From positions 1 through 64,000 of the forward strand of contig JAGBAK010000065.1 in the NCBI GenBank assembly GCA_017938985.1: a stretch of DNA of 64,000 nt. The letters are read 5' to 3'. The position numbers and the translations under genes were made by a program. Positions 25,234-34,828 of the stretch are shown here, piece by piece; positions within the stretch are counted from its first letter, which is position 1; each line of letters begins with the position of its first letter. A model generated the notes under the pieces. That model ran no database searches, had not been told where the DNA came from, and saw nothing but the letters and a program-made list of their open reading frames with translations. The stretch comes from Clostridia bacterium. GTDB taxonomy: Bacteria > Bacillota > Clostridia > Oscillospirales > Acutalibacteraceae.

Positions 25234-26478
25234 TTATCTTATCTGACCCGTGCCGCTGATAACGTATTTTTCGCTGACCATATGCGCAACGCCGAGAGGT
25301 CCTCTGGCGTGAAGCTTCTGGGTAGAAATACCGATTTCGGCACCGAATCCGAACTCACCGCCGTCGGTGAATCTTGTGGATGCGTTAACGTAAACAGCTG
25401 CCGCATCAACCTCATTCTTGAATTTCTCTGCCATAAGGTAGTTGTTAGTAACAATCGCCTCGCTGTGACCTGTGCCGTAGCGTGAAATATGTTCAATGGC
25501 TTCGTCAATATCCTTAACGATTTTTACGCTGATTTTATAATCAAGATATTCCTTTGCCCAATCATCATCCGTTGCGGGAATTGCATAAGGCAGAATCTCG
25601 CATACCGCCTCATCGCCTCTGATTTCAACGCCGCATTCCTTAAGCTTTTCACCAATTGAAAGCAGAGCAACCTCTGCAATATCCGCATGAACAAGCAGAC
25701 CTTCACAAGCATTGCAGACCGAAACTCTTGAAGCCTTTGCGTTTGCAACAATTTCGGCAGCCATATCGATATCGGCATCGGAATCAACGTAAACGTGGCA
25801 GTTGCCGACACCCGTTTCAATAACAGGTACGGTTGCGTTTTCAACAACGGAGCGGATAAGACCCGCGCCGCCTCTGGGAATAAGCAGGTCAACGTAGCCG
25901 TTAAGCTTCATAAGCTCAGTTGCGGCTTCTCTTGAAATATTTTCAACAAGAATAATGCAATCCTCGGGCAGACCCGATTCTGCAACCGCCTTTCTCATGA
26001 CGTCGGCAACGGCTTTATTGGAATTTATGGCTTCCTTGCCGCCCTTGAGAATAACTGAGTTGCCTGCCTTAAGGCAGATAGCCGCGGCATCCGCCGTAAC
26101 GTTGGGTCTTGCTTCAAAAATAACGGCAATAACACCGATGGGCACTGCAACTTTTTCTATTTTAAGACCGTTGGGTCTTACTTCGCCCCACAAGACCTTG
26201 CCCACAGGACTTTCACTTGCGGCAACCTCACGCAGGCCCTGCGCCATACCGCTGATTCTTGATTCATTGAGACTCAGGCGGTCAATAAGCGCTTTTGAAA
26301 GACCGTTTGCTTCGCCTGCGTCAATGTCCTTTTTGTTTTCGGCAATGATGAATGCCGCTTCTTTTTCAAGTGCATCGGCAACGGCGTTGAGAGCCTTGTT
26401 GATGGCTGCGGAGCCTGCCTTTGCAAGAATTTTTTGCGCCTGCTTTGAGCGTGCGCCTATATCTGTTAAAATGCTCAT
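25234..26478 (-). CDS. proA: Gamma-glutamyl phosphate reductase
   Basis: ProA makes glutamate semialdehyde from gamma-glutamyl phosphate in proline synthesis. The 414-residue protein of the aldehyde dehydrogenase fold shows EARPNVTADAAA, NSVILKGGKEA and the catalytic Cys in SVCNACEGLLVH. I chose the ATG at 26478 with AGAGGTGA upstream; a GTG at 26487 overlaps the proB stop. Coupled to proB. Confidence 0.94.
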   Translation of the reverse strand: MSILTDIGARSKQAQKILAKAGSAAINKALNAVADALEKEAAFIIAENKKDIDAGEANGLSKALIDRLSLNESRISGMAQGLREVAASESPVGKVLWGEVRPNGLKIEKVAVPIGVIAVIFEARPNVTADAAAICLKAGNSVILKGGKEAINSNKAVADVMRKAVAESGLPEDCIILVENISREAATELMKLNGYVDLLIPRGGAGLIRSVVENATVPVIETGVGNCHVYVDSDADIDMAAEIVANAKASRVSVCNACEGLLVHADIAEVALLSIGEKLKECGVEIRGDEAVCEILPYAIPATDDDWAKEYLDYKISVKIVKDIDEAIEHISRYGTGHSEAIVTNNYLMAEKFKNEVDAAAVYVNASTRFTDGGEFGFGAEIGISTQKLHARGPLGVAHMVSEKYVISGTGQIR

Positions 26479-26483
26479 TTCAA

Positions 26484-27272
26484 TCACCTCTGCGCTTTGA
26501 AAAGCGTTCCTGTCTGTCTGCCGTCAAGAAGCTTGTAAAGCTCCTCGGGGTCAGAGCCGTTCATAACAACAGTGTCAATGCCCGCCTGCGTTGCAATCTG
26601 TGCTGCGTGGAGCTTTGTTACCATACCGCCCGTACCTCTGCTTGTGCCCGTGCCGCCTGCAAGAGCAAGAATATCATCGTCGATTTTATCAACAGAATGA
26701 ATCAGAACGGCATTCTCGTCTTCTCTGGGGTTTGCGCTGAAAAGACCGTCAATATCGGTCAGAATTATAAGCAAATCGGCATCAACGATTTTTGCAACGT
26801 GAGCCGAAAGACTGTCATTATCGCCAAAAACAATTTCTTCAACGGCAACACTGTCATTCTCATTAACAACGGGAATTGCGCCGTATTCAAACAGTTTCAT
26901 AAACGAGTTGTGAAGATTCTTATGTCTTTCCTCGTTTTCAAAGTCATCTTTTGTAACAAGAAGCTGACCCGTTATATTGCCGAATTCGCCGAAGAATTTA
27001 TCATAAAGGAACATCAGCTCACACTGACCGACGGTTGCCGCCGCCTGTCTGCCGGGGGTATCCTGCGGTCTTTCTTTAAGACCGAGCTTGCCTACGCCGA
27101 CACCGATTGCTCCCGAAGTTACAAGCGCAACCTCTCTGCCCGAATTCTTTAAATCGCTGAGCACTCTTGCAAGTGCCGACATACGGCGGATGTTTATTTT
27201 TCCTGTGTCATAGGTCAGCGTTGACGTGCCTACCTTAACGACGATTCTGTTGATTTCTTTTTTGCCTATCAT
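26484..27272 (-). CDS. proB: Glutamate 5-kinase
   Basis: ProB phosphorylates glutamate as the first step of proline synthesis. The 262-residue amino-acid kinase domain has VVKVGTSTLT at the start, SGAIGVGVGKL and NENDSVAVEEIVFGDNDSLSA. It lacks the C-terminal PUA domain found in about 370-residue forms, as is common in Firmicutes. It lies between the M16 peptidase gene and proA with no gaps. Confidence 0.94.
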   Translation of the reverse strand: MIGKKEINRIVVKVGTSTLTYDTGKINIRRMSALARVLSDLKNSGREVALVTSGAIGVGVGKLGLKERPQDTPGRQAAATVGQCELMFLYDKFFGEFGNITGQLLVTKDDFENEERHKNLHNSFMKLFEYGAIPVVNENDSVAVEEIVFGDNDSLSAHVAKIVDADLLIILTDIDGLFSANPREDENAVLIHSVDKIDDDILALAGGTGTSRGTGGMVTKLHAAQIATQAGIDTVVMNGSDPEELYKLLDGRQTGTLFKAQR

Positions 27273-27273
27273 T

Positions 27274-28554
27274 TCAATTACTTCCTTGGTTTGCTGAATT
27301 TATAATTTCTTTATAAGCTTTTTTGCTTTTGACTTTGCCTGCAACGCAAATTGACATAGCTGACAAATCAAAAATTTCGTCTGCCGTTTTGCGTATATCC
27401 TCAAGCGTTACCGCCCTGATATTGCTTATAACCTCTTCAGGCGGAATTTCTCTGTTATAGAGCAAAAGATTTCTGCCGTTGCGTGATGCGTGCGACGAAA
27501 TATTCTCAAGTTCCATAACAAAGCTTGTTACCGACTGCTCTTTTGCTCTTGCAAGCTCTTTTTCGGTAACGGTTTTGCTGAATTCCGAAATAATTTCCAG
27601 AGTTTCGCCGATTGCCTTTTCCTCGGATTTTTCGTTAAGACCCATTGCGACAACAAAAACTCCCGATTTCAGATAAGAAACGCTTGTTGTTTCGATTGAA
27701 TAAACAAGACCGAGCTTTTCTCTGATATGCTGAAAAAGCCTTGATGACGGCGAATTGCCGAGAATAGAGGACATCAGCAGCACCGCTTCACGGCGTTTAT
27801 CCGAAACCGCAACACCCGGAAAACCCAGAACAAGCTGATTCTGCATAACGCTCTTTTTAACGGTAACGGTGTGCTGATTATATTTCGCATCAACGGGATT
27901 AATCTGAAATCCCGTATTCTTAAGGTCTGCAAAATAGCTTTTGCTGATTTCCAGAGCAGCTTTTTCGTCAAAATTGCCGCTGAGGCTTATAACTATTCTC
28001 TCGGGCACGTAGAACTTTTTCAGATGTGCCTGCAGACTTTCTTTGGTTACGGCATCAACCGTTGCTTCGCTGCCGAGAATATCGGAGCCGAGCATACTGT
28101 TTTTCCATACGTTTCTGTAAAACGTATCCGCACACAAATCTTCGGGACTGTCCTCGTACATTGAGATTTCTTCTTTTATAACGCCTTTTTCAAGTTCGAT
28201 ATCACTTTCGTCAAGTCTTGGGTTTCTGACCATATCGCAAAGAATGTCAAGCGCTTTTTCGGTGTGCTCGGTAAGCATACGGGCATAAAAGCAGGTGTTT
28301 TCTCTTGCCGTATAGGCGTTCAGATATCCGCCGATTTCGTCCATTTCAACGGCAATATCAAGTGCCGAGCGTTTATGGGAGCCTTTAAAAACCATATGCT
28401 CAATAAAATGAGAATGCCCTGCCGTTTCGGGCGTTTCATAGCTTGAACCGCTTGCAATCCAGATTACTGCCGAGCAGGTTTTGGCATTTTTATTTTTTTC
28501 AAAAACTATGCGAAGCCCGTTGGGCAACGTTACTGTTTTAATTTTGGTTTCCAT
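27274..28554 (-). CDS. M16 family zinc metallopeptidase
   Basis: A 426-residue M16B peptidase. The inverted zinc motif HFIEH is at about 46-50 in AGHSHFIEHMVFKG, with the downstream glutamate region at about 120-130 (ELEKGVIKEEISMYED). It has no signal peptide and the usual two-domain length. It resembles YmxG/MPP-type processing peptidases of Firmicutes. Located one base upstream of proB in the same operon. Confidence 0.9.
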   Translation of the reverse strand: METKIKTVTLPNGLRIVFEKNKNAKTCSAVIWIASGSSYETPETAGHSHFIEHMVFKGSHKRSALDIAVEMDEIGGYLNAYTARENTCFYARMLTEHTEKALDILCDMVRNPRLDESDIELEKGVIKEEISMYEDSPEDLCADTFYRNVWKNSMLGSDILGSEATVDAVTKESLQAHLKKFYVPERIVISLSGNFDEKAALEISKSYFADLKNTGFQINPVDAKYNQHTVTVKKSVMQNQLVLGFPGVAVSDKRREAVLLMSSILGNSPSSRLFQHIREKLGLVYSIETTSVSYLKSGVFVVAMGLNEKSEEKAIGETLEIISEFSKTVTEKELARAKEQSVTSFVMELENISSHASRNGRNLLLYNREIPPEEVISNIRAVTLEDIRKTADEIFDLSAMSICVAGKVKSKKAYKEIINSANQGSN

Positions 28555-28566
28555 TTAATCTTCCTG

Positions 28567-28965
28567 TCAGTCTTTAAGATTTTCAAAAACAAGCGTAACC
28601 GTGCCGAGCGTTATTTTGTCGCCCGTTTTGATGTATGCCTTTTTATCAATTTTTTTCCCGTTGACAAGCACGCCCGCCTGCGAACGGATATCGGTAACGT
28701 ACCATCCGTCCTTTGCGCAAACAACAACGGCGTGAAGCCTTGAAACCGTAGCGTGTTTAAGAAGAATGTCGCTGTTTTTGTTTCTGCCGATTGACGTTTC
28801 ACGCCTTGTGAGCGGATAAATGTCTTTTGTGGCTGTGCATATAAGTTTCGCACTGCCGAGCGACGGCGGTCTGCGCTTGAGCAGAGCTACAAAGCAAAGA
28901 AGAAATATCAGCAAAGCCATAAAAGGCAAAGCATATCTTGAAAAAGAAAGAACAGCTTCAAGCAT
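28567..28965 (-). CDS. Membrane-anchored FHA domain protein
   Basis: A 132-residue protein with an N-terminal membrane helix (about 8-29) and a cytoplasmic FHA domain (about 50-130). FHA hallmarks SIGRNKNSDILLKHATVSRLH and VNGKKI are present. FHA domains bind phosphothreonine, and a Ser/Thr kinase is encoded at the far end of this window (62719). It heads the minus-strand operon that goes on to the M16 peptidase, proB and proA. Confidence 0.88.
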   Translation of the reverse strand: MLEAVLSFSRYALPFMALLIFLLCFVALLKRRPPSLGSAKLICTATKDIYPLTRRETSIGRNKNSDILLKHATVSRLHAVVVCAKDGWYVTDIRSQAGVLVNGKKIDKKAYIKTGDKITLGTVTLVFENLKD

Positions 28966-29140
28966 ATTATCACCACCGGATTTTGATATACTTATACAGA
29001 TACAATAATATTCTTATTTTTTTAAAAAGTCAATCAATATATTATAAATAAATATATTTAAATAAAATAGTGACTTTTTGTTAACAGTGTGTTATACTAA
29101 CATTAATAATAGATAACTATGCCCTACAGGAGGCAATGCC

Positions 29141-30106
29141 GTGTTTGAACAGATAATAAACGTTGACAGAATGGAGCAGGCTGTAAGCCTTTTCGGCTCC
29201 TTTGACGAAAATATCAAGCTTATCGAAAAGGAATTTTCCGTAAGCGTTATCAGCCGCGGCTCCGAGCTTAAGGTTGCAGGCGACGCTGAAAACGTTCAGA
29301 AGGGCGTGCGTGCCATCAACGGTTTGCTCACTCTTATCAACAAAGGCGAAGCACTCAGCGACCAGAACGTGCGCTACGTTCTTTCGCTTGTTAACGAAGG
29401 AAACGAAGATAAGCTTGACCGTATGGCGGCTGACTGCGTTTGCATAACATCAAAAGGCAAACCCGTCAAGCCCAAAACTCTGGGTCAGAAAAAATATATT
29501 GAAACAATTCGCAAAAACACGGTAACTTTAGGCATAGGTCCTGCAGGTACAGGTAAAACCTACCTTGCCGTTGCCATGGCCGTAACCGCTTTCAGAGCAA
29601 AAGAAATCAACCGCATAGTGCTCACAAGACCTGCGGTTGAAGCCGGCGAAAAGCTCGGTTTCCTGCCTGGTGACCTGCAGCAAAAGGTTGACCCTTATCT
29701 GCGCCCTCTTTACGATGCACTTTTCGATATGCTCGGCGCAGAGAATTTTCAGAAACACCAGGAAAGAGGTGACATCGAGGTTGCTCCTCTTGCCTATATG
29801 CGAGGCCGAACACTCGATGACAGCTTCATAATTCTTGACGAAGCGCAGAACACAACGCCCGAGCAGATGAAGATGTTCCTGACACGACTGGGATTCAACT
29901 CAAAAATGGTTGTTACGGGCGACATCACACAGATAGATTTACCCGACGGCAAACGTTCGGGTCTTAAAGAAGCAGTAAGAATACTCAAAAACATTGAAGA
30001 TATCGGCACGGTAAGGTTCAACGAAAAAGACGTTGTCCGCCACAGACTTGTTCAGGATATCATCAAGGCTTATGAAAAACAAGAGGAGGAACGCAACAGA
30101 AAATGA
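29141..30106 (+). CDS. phoH: PhoH family ATPase
   Basis: A 321-residue PhoH-like protein with Walker A GPAGTGKT (about 133-140), Walker B DSFIILDEAQN (about 225-235) and an N-terminal KH-like region. The start is a GTG after CAGGAGGCAATGCC. PhoH proteins of this type are RNA-helicase-like ATPases near ybeY and take part in RNA metabolism. It overlaps ybeY by 4 bp. Confidence 0.93.
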   Translation: MFEQIINVDRMEQAVSLFGSFDENIKLIEKEFSVSVISRGSELKVAGDAENVQKGVRAINGLLTLINKGEALSDQNVRYVLSLVNEGNEDKLDRMAADCVCITSKGKPVKPKTLGQKKYIETIRKNTVTLGIGPAGTGKTYLAVAMAVTAFRAKEINRIVLTRPAVEAGEKLGFLPGDLQQKVDPYLRPLYDALFDMLGAENFQKHQERGDIEVAPLAYMRGRTLDDSFIILDEAQNTTPEQMKMFLTRLGFNSKMVVTGDITQIDLPDGKRSGLKEAVRILKNIEDIGTVRFNEKDVVRHRLVQDIIKAYEKQEEERNRK

Positions 30107-30612
30107 GCAAAGTCAAGGTTATAATATCAAACGAACAAAACGTATTCCGTATTCCTACAGGCGTTCGTATGCTTGTGCGCCGTTGCTGCACAGCCGTTCT
30201 TGTTCAGGAAAACTTTGCAGACCCCGCTGAAATAAGCGTAACCTTTGTTGACGACGACGAAATCCACAGACTCAACAAGGAATACAGAAATATTGACCGT
30301 TCAACAGACGTTCTTTCGTTCCCTCTCGGCGAAGACGGTGTTTATGACACAAACTTTGATACGGGCGCAAAAATGCTGGGCGACATTGTTATTTCTATTC
30401 CGCACGCTCTTGACCAGGCAGAAAGATACGGTCACTCCCTGCAGCGTGAAATCGGATTCCTGACCGTTCATTCAATGCTTCACCTGCTCGGTTACGACCA
30501 CGTTAACGGCGGTATAGAAAGCGTAAGAATGCGCGAAAAAGAAGAAGCTGTTCTCACGCAGATGGGTCTTAAAAGAAATTCCAGTTATTATATGGATGAT
30601 GAAAACATATGA
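30103..30612 (+). CDS. ybeY: Endoribonuclease YbeY (rRNA maturation)
   Basis: A 169-residue zinc-dependent endoribonuclease acting in 16S rRNA 3' end maturation. The metal motif H-x3-H-x5-H is seen in VHSMLHLLGYDH (about 125-136). The internal DVLSFPLGED block is also typical. It overlaps phoH by 4 bp and dgkA by 4 bp. Confidence 0.95.
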   Translation: MSKVKVIISNEQNVFRIPTGVRMLVRRCCTAVLVQENFADPAEISVTFVDDDEIHRLNKEYRNIDRSTDVLSFPLGEDGVYDTNFDTGAKMLGDIVISIPHALDQAERYGHSLQREIGFLTVHSMLHLLGYDHVNGGIESVRMREKEEAVLTQMGLKRNSSYYMDDENI

Positions 30613-31100
30613 AAAGTTTAATCAAAAGCTTCGGCTATGCCTTTAAGGGTATAGCTTCGTGTATTGTCAAAGAACGCAACCTGCGAATTCATCTGTGTTT
30701 TCTTACCTATATGTTCTGCTTTTTGACCGCTCACGATTTCTTTGAGGTTTCAAAAACACAGTTTGCAATCCTCATTGCCGTAAGCGCTCTTGTTATTTCG
30801 CTCGAGCTTGTAAACACGGGCATCGAAAGCGCCGTTGACCTTGCGGCAAACGGCAAAATAATGCCGCTTGCAAAGCTCGCAAAGGATGCCGCCGCAGGTG
30901 CGGTTCTTGTTTCCGCAATCGGTGCGGTTGCAGTCGGACTGGTTATTCTTTATCAGCCTGCCGCATTCTCGGCAATGTTTGAATACTATAAAATACACGT
31001 TCCCGAATTTATCCTGCTTGTTGTTACCGTTGCGTTAAGCGTAACGTTCGTTTTTGCAGGTCCGTCGGGAATGCTTAAACTTTTCAAAAAGAAAAAATAA
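30609..31100 (+). CDS. dgkA: Diacylglycerol/undecaprenol kinase family protein
   Basis: A 163-residue membrane protein. The DgkA signature ELVNTGIESAVDL (about 75-87) and the early E-R-N-x-R-I-H segment are present. In Gram-positives this enzyme phosphorylates undecaprenol and so recycles the cell-wall carrier lipid. A C-terminal extension of two further helices brings it to 163 residues where about 125 are usual. Fully overlapped with ybeY. Confidence 0.9.
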   Translation: MKSLIKSFGYAFKGIASCIVKERNLRIHLCFLTYMFCFLTAHDFFEVSKTQFAILIAVSALVISLELVNTGIESAVDLAANGKIMPLAKLAKDAAAGAVLVSAIGAVAVGLVILYQPAAFSAMFEYYKIHVPEFILLVVTVALSVTFVFAGPSGMLKLFKKKK

Positions 31101-31110
31101 GGAGCTTATA

Positions 31111-31998
31111 ATGACTAAAACTGCTTTTGTTGCCATCGTCGGTTGTCCCAACGTCGGCAAATCCTCGCTTCTTAATAAAATGCTGGGTCAGAAGGTGGCA
31201 ATCGTTACCCAGAAGCCCCAGACCACTCGCACAAAAATTATGGGTGTTCTCACTCTCGGCGAAACACAGCTTGTTTTCACCGACACACCCGGCTATCACC
31301 GACCCAAAACCAAACTCGGCGAAAAAATGATAAAAGCCGTCGGCGACGGTATTGCAGGCGTTGATGCGTGCCTTTTTGTTACGGAACCCGAAGGCGAAAT
31401 CAGAGAGGCAGAGCTCGAACTTCTCAAACGTCTCAAGGCAGAAAAGGCGCCCGTTGTGCTTGCAATCAACAAAATTGATACAATAAAGCAAAAAGAAAAA
31501 ATTATGGAAAAGATTCTTGCTTTTTCATCAATTTATGAATTTGAAGCCGTTATTCCCGTGAGCGCCCTCAAAGAAGAAAACATTGACGTTCTTATCGAAG
31601 AACTCAAAAAACTCTCCTATGAATCCGTTCACTTTTTCCCCGATGACACTCTTACCGACCAACCCGAAAGAGTGCTTGCGGGTGAAATCATAAGAGAAAA
31701 AATGCTTCTGCTTCTTGACAAGGAAGTACCCCACGGTGTTGCTGTCAGCATTGAAAAAATGCGTGAAAGACCTCAGGGCGACATTATGGACGTTGAAGCA
31801 ACAATCTACTGCGAAAGAGAATCCCACAAGGGCATAATCATCGGCAAAAAGGGCGAAATGCTCAAAAAGATATCTTCACGAGCAAGAGCCGATATGGAAA
31901 ACTTTTTCCAGTGCAAAATCAACCTTCAGTGCTGGGTCAAGGTAAAAGAAGGTTGGCGCAACAGAGAGGGTCTTATCCACAACTTCGGTCTCGATTAA
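31111..31998 (+). CDS. era: GTPase Era
   Basis: A 295-residue GTPase that binds 16S rRNA. G1 GCPNVGKSS, G3 DTPG, G4 NKID and the C-terminal KH domain (SHKGIIIGKKGEMLKKI) are clear. The start is the ATG at 31111 behind AAGGAGC; a longer open frame to 31054 lies inside dgkA. Conserved place between dgkA and recO. Confidence 0.96.
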   Translation: MTKTAFVAIVGCPNVGKSSLLNKMLGQKVAIVTQKPQTTRTKIMGVLTLGETQLVFTDTPGYHRPKTKLGEKMIKAVGDGIAGVDACLFVTEPEGEIREAELELLKRLKAEKAPVVLAINKIDTIKQKEKIMEKILAFSSIYEFEAVIPVSALKEENIDVLIEELKKLSYESVHFFPDDTLTDQPERVLAGEIIREKMLLLLDKEVPHGVAVSIEKMRERPQGDIMDVEATIYCERESHKGIIIGKKGEMLKKISSRARADMENFFQCKINLQCWVKVKEGWRNREGLIHNFGLD

Positions 31999-32064
31999 AT
32001 TCCGTTTTCTTCCGTTTATAACCCCGGAAATACGGGGTAAGTTATAAATGGGAGGCTTGATATA

Positions 32065-32226
32065 ATGGATAAATCGCAGGCTTGGCGAAAATTTTCAAAA
32101 TCGGGCGCAATCGGGGATTATCTTGAATTCCGCAATGTTGCCGCCGCAGTCCCTTCGGAGGCTGAAAAACATGAGAATGACTACAGACGCTCTGGTGCTG
32201 AGAGTAACGGATACAGGCGAAAGTGA
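32065..32226 (+). CDS. yqzL: YqzL-like small protein
   Basis: A 53-residue protein starting at an ATG with GGGAGGC upstream. The core AWRKFSKSGAIGDYLEFR fits the short YqzL family (W, F, TGS/SGA, YL), which sits between era and recO in Firmicutes. The 3' part overlaps the recO start by 56 bp in a different frame. The function of the family is not known. The RBS and position make it a genuine gene although it is small. Confidence 0.65.
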   Translation: MDKSQAWRKFSKSGAIGDYLEFRNVAAAVPSEAEKHENDYRRSGAESNGYRRK

Positions 32227-32902
32227 CCGCCTTGTTACGCTTCTGACCGCCGAATACGGCGTTATCAGAGCCTTTGCAAACAGAGCAAAAAAAATAAACA
32301 GCAAAATGCACGGCGCAACTCAGTCCCTCTGCTACGGCGAATTTTCGGTTTACCGAAGCAGGGACAGCTACATAATTGACGACGCCACGGTAAAAGAGGT
32401 TTTCTTCGGGTTAAGGGAAGATATCGAAAGGCTTTCGCTTGCGCAGTATTTCTGTGCGCTTTCTGCAGAGCTTGTTCCCGAAATGGAGCCTGCAAGAGAC
32501 ATTCTGCGTGTAATCCTGAATTCGCTTCATCTGCTTGAAACAAAACGCAGAAGCTGCAACTTTCTTAAAGCAGTAACCGAATTAAAGCTGCTTTCATTTT
32601 CGGGTTTTATGCCCGACCTCATCTGCTGCCCGCATTGCGGCGAAGAGCCTTCGGGCGAAATATATTTCAATATTGCAGAAGGCTGCATCTGCTGCCGAAA
32701 CAGCGGCAAGGGCGGAATTAAAATAAACCCTACCGTTTTAACCGCAATGCGTCATATCTGTGCAAATCCTATTGAAAGAATATATTCTTTTTCTTTGCCT
32801 GCGGATGATGAAAAACTGCTTATGCAGGTGTGCGAAAAATTTTTGCTTTCACAAACAAAAAGAACCTTCAAGGCTCTTGATTTTTATAAGTCTTTAATTT
32901 AA
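32171..32902 (+). CDS. recO: DNA repair protein RecO
   Basis: RecO loads RecA on SSB-coated DNA. The 243-residue protein begins with the family's MTTDALVLRVTDTGESDRL oligonucleotide-binding domain and has a zinc site with CCPHCGEE and GCICC. I start it at the ATG at 32171 with CGGAGG upstream; a second ATG two codons later is possible. Last gene of the phoH-recO string. Confidence 0.92.
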   Translation: MRMTTDALVLRVTDTGESDRLVTLLTAEYGVIRAFANRAKKINSKMHGATQSLCYGEFSVYRSRDSYIIDDATVKEVFFGLREDIERLSLAQYFCALSAELVPEMEPARDILRVILNSLHLLETKRRSCNFLKAVTELKLLSFSGFMPDLICCPHCGEEPSGEIYFNIAEGCICCRNSGKGGIKINPTVLTAMRHICANPIERIYSFSLPADDEKLLMQVCEKFLLSQTKRTFKALDFYKSLI

Positions 32903-32932
32903 GTAAATATACATAAAGAAAGGAAAGACAAA

Positions 32933-34537
32933 ATGAACTCAGCATTTCTTCACAAACTGTTCGGAACAACTCCGGGCAAAGGCGTTCAGCCCAAAGAAGC
33001 TATCGCCTACAGTGTTGCCGGTTTCGGTCAGAACTTTATCTGCACCATCATCGGCTCCTACATCACCGTCTTTATGACCGACGCACTCCTCTTCGGTGCC
33101 GACGGTGTTAAGGTTGGCGGCGTAAGCGGCGCAATCGCAGTTGCCATTCTTATGCTTGGCGCCAGAATCTTTGACGCTCTGAACGACCCGATTATGGGCT
33201 CTGTTGTTGACAAGACCAGAACCCAATGGGGTAAATGCCGCCCCTATCTCAAGTGGATGGCTTTCCCTATCGGCATTATGACGATCCTCTGCTTCCTTCC
33301 CGTTTTCAGTGCTGAAAACGTTTATAATGGTACGCAGACAACAATTGCATTCACAACAATTGCCGTTATTTACATTGTGTGGAGCGTTGCTTACACAATT
33401 GCAGACGTTCCTTATTGGGGCCTTTCAACCTGCCTTACCAACAACACCGTAACAAGAGGTAATATTCTTACCGTTGCCCGTATGTTCTGCACAGTCGGCG
33501 CAGGTATCGTTACCGTTTTCCTTCCCGTTATCACAGGCGCTCTCACTGAAAAGTTCAAGTATGCTGACACTGCGGCAGACAAAGCTCTTATTGCTGCCGA
33601 CAAAGCGGATGCCATTGCAAATATGGTTTCAAACCAGGGCATCGACAAGGATGCCGCTATCCAGACGTTTGTCGGAACCGTAAAGCAGGGTATGGAAATC
33701 TCAAACGCAGACACTCTCAAGTGGACCTATTTCATTGCTGCGGTTGTTCTTGTTGCTGCCGCTATCCCCATGTTCTTCTATGGCTTCAAAAACACCACAG
33801 AACGTTTCACATCAGACGAAAATCCTCCCTCATTCGGTCACAACCTCAAACTTCTCTTTAAAAATAAGGAGCTTATGCTCATCGTTCTTTCAGGCGTTCT
33901 CGGCGGTGCAAGAATGGTTTATTCCTACACCGGCGGTCTTTACTTTGCAAAATACATTCTTCAAAACGAAGGTCTTTACGGCGTTATCACTCTTCTCGTT
34001 GTTCCCGGCGGACTCGTTGCCTCTATCCTCGTTCCCTGGATGTCCAAGAAATTCACAAAGAAATGGTCCTACATCGCAGTTCATCTTTTCGGCGGCGTTG
34101 TAATGACTGTTATGTATTTCGTTGGCTACGATGCTCCCTGGAAAATGATTGTCTGCGCAATCGGTCTTGTTCTTCTCGGCATTCCCCAGGGTGTTAACAA
34201 CATCATCACATACGCTATGATAGGCGATACCGTTGATTACCTTGAATGGAAAACGGGCGAAAGAGGCGAAGGCATCTGCTTTGCAATGCAGACCCTCATC
34301 AACAAAATCGGTATGGCTGTCGGCGCATTCATCGGCGTTCTTTCGATGAGCATTGCCGGCATCAATGCAAGAACATATGAAGTTGCTAACCCCGATGCAC
34401 TCTGGAACGTTCTCATTATCTCAGGCATCGTAAGTATGTTTGCCTGCGCAGTTCCGATGTTCTTCTACACTATCACAGAAAAGAAACAGGCACAGATGGT
34501 TGCTGAAATCGAGGCACGCAAAGCTGTTAAAAAATAA
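32933..34537 (+). CDS. GPH-family (MFS-type) sugar:cation symporter
   Basis: A 534-residue transporter with about twelve membrane helices and the GPH motif DALNDPIMGSVVDKTRTQWGK-like loop between helices 2 and 3. The family imports glycosides, pentosides or hexuronides with Na or H. About 55 residues more than usual form a hydrophilic, alanine/lysine-rich loop at about 208-262 in the central cytoplasmic position. No sugar-use gene lies next to it, so the substrate is unknown. It starts 30 bp after recO but ends in its own terminator. Confidence 0.85.
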   Translation: MNSAFLHKLFGTTPGKGVQPKEAIAYSVAGFGQNFICTIIGSYITVFMTDALLFGADGVKVGGVSGAIAVAILMLGARIFDALNDPIMGSVVDKTRTQWGKCRPYLKWMAFPIGIMTILCFLPVFSAENVYNGTQTTIAFTTIAVIYIVWSVAYTIADVPYWGLSTCLTNNTVTRGNILTVARMFCTVGAGIVTVFLPVITGALTEKFKYADTAADKALIAADKADAIANMVSNQGIDKDAAIQTFVGTVKQGMEISNADTLKWTYFIAAVVLVAAAIPMFFYGFKNTTERFTSDENPPSFGHNLKLLFKNKELMLIVLSGVLGGARMVYSYTGGLYFAKYILQNEGLYGVITLLVVPGGLVASILVPWMSKKFTKKWSYIAVHLFGGVVMTVMYFVGYDAPWKMIVCAIGLVLLGIPQGVNNIITYAMIGDTVDYLEWKTGERGEGICFAMQTLINKIGMAVGAFIGVLSMSIAGINARTYEVANPDALWNVLIISGIVSMFACAVPMFFYTITEKKQAQMVAEIEARKAVKK

Positions 34538-34546
34538 TGATTGATT

Positions 34547-34578
34547 AAAGCCCTGCTTCGGCAGGGCTTTGGTTTTTT
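34547..34578 (+). terminator. Intrinsic terminator of the symporter gene
   Basis: AAAGCCCTGC, a TTCG tetraloop and GCAGGGCTTT, then GGTTTTTT. The 250 bp that follow to the sigma-factor gene are AT-rich, with one promoter and no gene. Confidence 0.9.
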
Positions 34579-34768
34579 CTGAGCAAAAATCATTTCCGAT
34601 TTAAATTCAACAATATTCTTTTGGTGAAATTACATTTTAAAATGCAAACGGCATATTTTTCTTTGTGCGAAAAATGAGTTATTTTGACTAAAATCCACAA
34701 TATATAGTTTTTCTTGTCTTTTTGTTCACTATTAACAAAAATATTTTCTAATTTAGGATAAATAATTG

Positions 34769-34797
34769 TTGACAAAATTCAAAATTTAGCTTATTAT
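34769..34797 (+). promoter_or_regulatory. Promoter of the sigma-factor gene
   Basis: TTGACA (34769-34774), 17 bp, TATTAT (34792-34797), 32 bp before the ATG at 34829. Confidence 0.7.
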
Positions 34798-34828
34798 TAT
34801 TCGTAAGAGGATTTTGAGAGGTCTTATA

